Positions 63,222-64,000 of a DNA stretch of 64,000 nucleotides are shown here, piece after piece. Position 1 is the stretch's first letter, and each line of letters opens with the position of its first letter. The DNA lies in assembly GCF_900465345.1 (NCBI RefSeq), contig NZ_UEGO01000001.1:141439-205438 (forward strand), read 5' to 3'. Made by a program: the position numbers and the translations under genes. The stretch is from Asaia bogorensis (GTDB lineage Bacteria; Pseudomonadota; Alphaproteobacteria; Acetobacterales; Acetobacteraceae). Under the pieces are notes generated by a model. It was not told the DNA's origin. It did no database searches and saw nothing but the letters and a program-made list of their open reading frames with translations.

Positions 63222-64000
63222 TTGCGCCCATTCATTTTCGGTACGCTTTTCGTCGTTGTCATTCTGAACTGGCTCTGGCCGCTTCCTCTGGCACTTCCCG
63301 TCAAACTGGCTGCGATCATCCTGATCGTTGGAGCGGCGCTCTTTCACCAGTGGAGCCGCCTTTCTTCCGGCTCTGTCTTTGCGCCAGAAATGCCGCGCCC
63401 TGTGGTCATCCTGTTCAACTGGGCGTTCGGCGCCCTGATGTTCGTGACCGTCGGGCAAATCATGGTCGATATTGTCGCGGCTTTGGTGGCTTTGGTGCAG
63501 TGGCATGGCATTGTGATCGGCACGATCCCGCGCGTCGCAATCGGCGGGCTGGCTGCCTTGCTGTCGGCGCTGGGAGTGTGGAATGCCGTGCGCGTACCGC
63601 CGGTCAGGCATGAGACAGTCAGCATCGCGGGGCTCGACCCTGCCTTTGATGGCTATCGCATTGCCCAGCTGACCGATCTGCACATCACCCGCGTTTTCCC
63701 GCGCCGCTGGGCCGAGGAGGTGGTGTCACGCACCAATGCCATCGGGGCAGATCTGATCGTCGTAACCGGGGATTTTATCGATGGATCGGTGGCCATGCGT
63801 CGCGACGACGTTGCCCCGCTTGCGCAGCTTGCGGCCCCTGACGGGCTGATGGCCTGTCCGGGCAACCATGAATATTTTTTCGATTATCGCGAATGGATGC
63901 AGCATATCGGCACGCTCGGCTTTCACATGCTGCTCAACACGCATCGACTCATCACCCGTAACGGGGCGTCGCTGGTGGTTGCGGGTGTGACAGATCACTC
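63222..64000 (+). CDS. Membrane metallophosphoesterase, N-terminal part (3' end outside window)
   Basis: The frame is open from well upstream to the window end; 259 residues are visible if the TTG at 63222 (AGGA about 10 bases upstream) is the start, but GTG 63144 and TTG 63168 are alternatives. Three to four membrane helices lie in the first about 120 residues. The calcineurin-like phosphatase motifs follow: LTDLHITR (metal-binding D and H), VVTGDFID and GNHEYF. The layout matches YkuE/YaeI-like enzymes, some of which hydrolyse lipid pyrophosphates such as UDP-2,3-diacylglucosamine. The substrate here is unknown. Confidence 0.85.
   Translation, partial: MRPFIFGTLFVVVILNWLWPLPLALPVKLAAIILIVGAALFHQWSRLSSGSVFAPEMPRPVVILFNWAFGALMFVTVGQIMVDIVAALVALVQWHGIVIGTIPRVAIGGLAALLSALGVWNAVRVPPVRHETVSIAGLDPAFDGYRIAQLTDLHITRVFPRRWAEEVVSRTNAIGADLIVVTGDFIDGSVAMRRDDVAPLAQLAAPDGLMACPGNHEYFFDYREWMQHIGTLGFHMLLNTHRLITRNGASLVVAGVTDH

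Overview
The window is about 60% G+C chromosomal DNA with dense bacterial genes on both strands, TTG/GTG starts mixed with ATG, and many 1-4 bp stop/start overlaps. Gene content (dTDP-rhamnose operon, accD-folC pair, periplasmic trehalase, sugar/H+ symporters, NCS1-linked reductive pyrimidine catabolism, LysR/AraC/TetR regulators, a large TonB receptor) points to an alphaproteobacterium, most likely an acetic acid bacterium (Acetobacteraceae, Asaia-like). That assignment is inferred from gene families and composition and was not tested by a search. No insertion sequence, prophage, CRISPR array or replication origin is visible, and one tRNA gene is present.

Layout. 1-2.8 kb: end of an rfbA-rfbC-rfbD operon plus a family 2 glycosyltransferase (dTDP-L-rhamnose and its use in a surface polysaccharide). 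2.8-9.4 kb: ftsK with an RluA-type pseudouridine synthase, then a translationally coupled puuD-like/rluB/rsmD operon divergent from tadA. 9.5-14.7 kb: periplasmic DegP-type protease, a DUF188 protein, a membrane protein, a 2-keto-4-pentenoate-hydratase-like enzyme and a 2-hydroxyacid dehydrogenase. 14.7-18.6 kb: two paralogous secreted pepsin-fold proteins with degenerate active sites flanking a small DksA-type zinc-finger gene, a structured intergenic region with two long hairpins, an HTH protein with a C-terminal membrane helix, and a small membrane protein. 18.6-28.7 kb: tldD, MFS transporter, trehalase, aminotransferase, glnA, LysR regulator and a divergent SRPBCC protein. 29.2 kb: tRNA-Thr(TGT). 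29.4-35 kb: an accessory-looking stretch with an SGNH hydrolase, a hydrolase-TPR protein, an AT-rich gap, an EAL phosphodiesterase and a GT61-like glycosyltransferase that appears to end in a fascin-like beta-trefoil.

35-45 kb: Pit phosphate transporter, quinone-oxidoreductase-like dehydrogenase with a divergent AraC regulator, asparaginase with a sugar symporter, then the zinc uptake unit (zur facing znuACB, with a perfect Zur-type palindrome between them). 45-50.6 kb: a 41-codon membrane peptide gene, a second sugar symporter, accD-folC and galE. 50.6-58.5 kb: a complete reductive pyrimidine degradation unit: dihydropyrimidinase and an NCS1 nucleobase permease diverge from one RutR-type operator, and preT-preA-amidohydrolase-tetR form an operon with a second RutR-type site upstream. 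The encoded TetR protein is the obvious candidate for the regulator. 58.7-64 kb: Asp/Glu racemase, a TonB-dependent receptor with several GTTGC/GCAAC inverted repeats upstream, and a membrane metallophosphoesterase cut by the window end.

The strongest second-look items are the two RutR-type sites and the regulon they imply, the Zur box, the 41-residue membrane peptide, the paired pseudo-protease-like paralogues, the tandem hairpins at 17.28-17.41 kb and the GT61 plus beta-trefoil fusion. No wholly new system could be proven from sequence alone.
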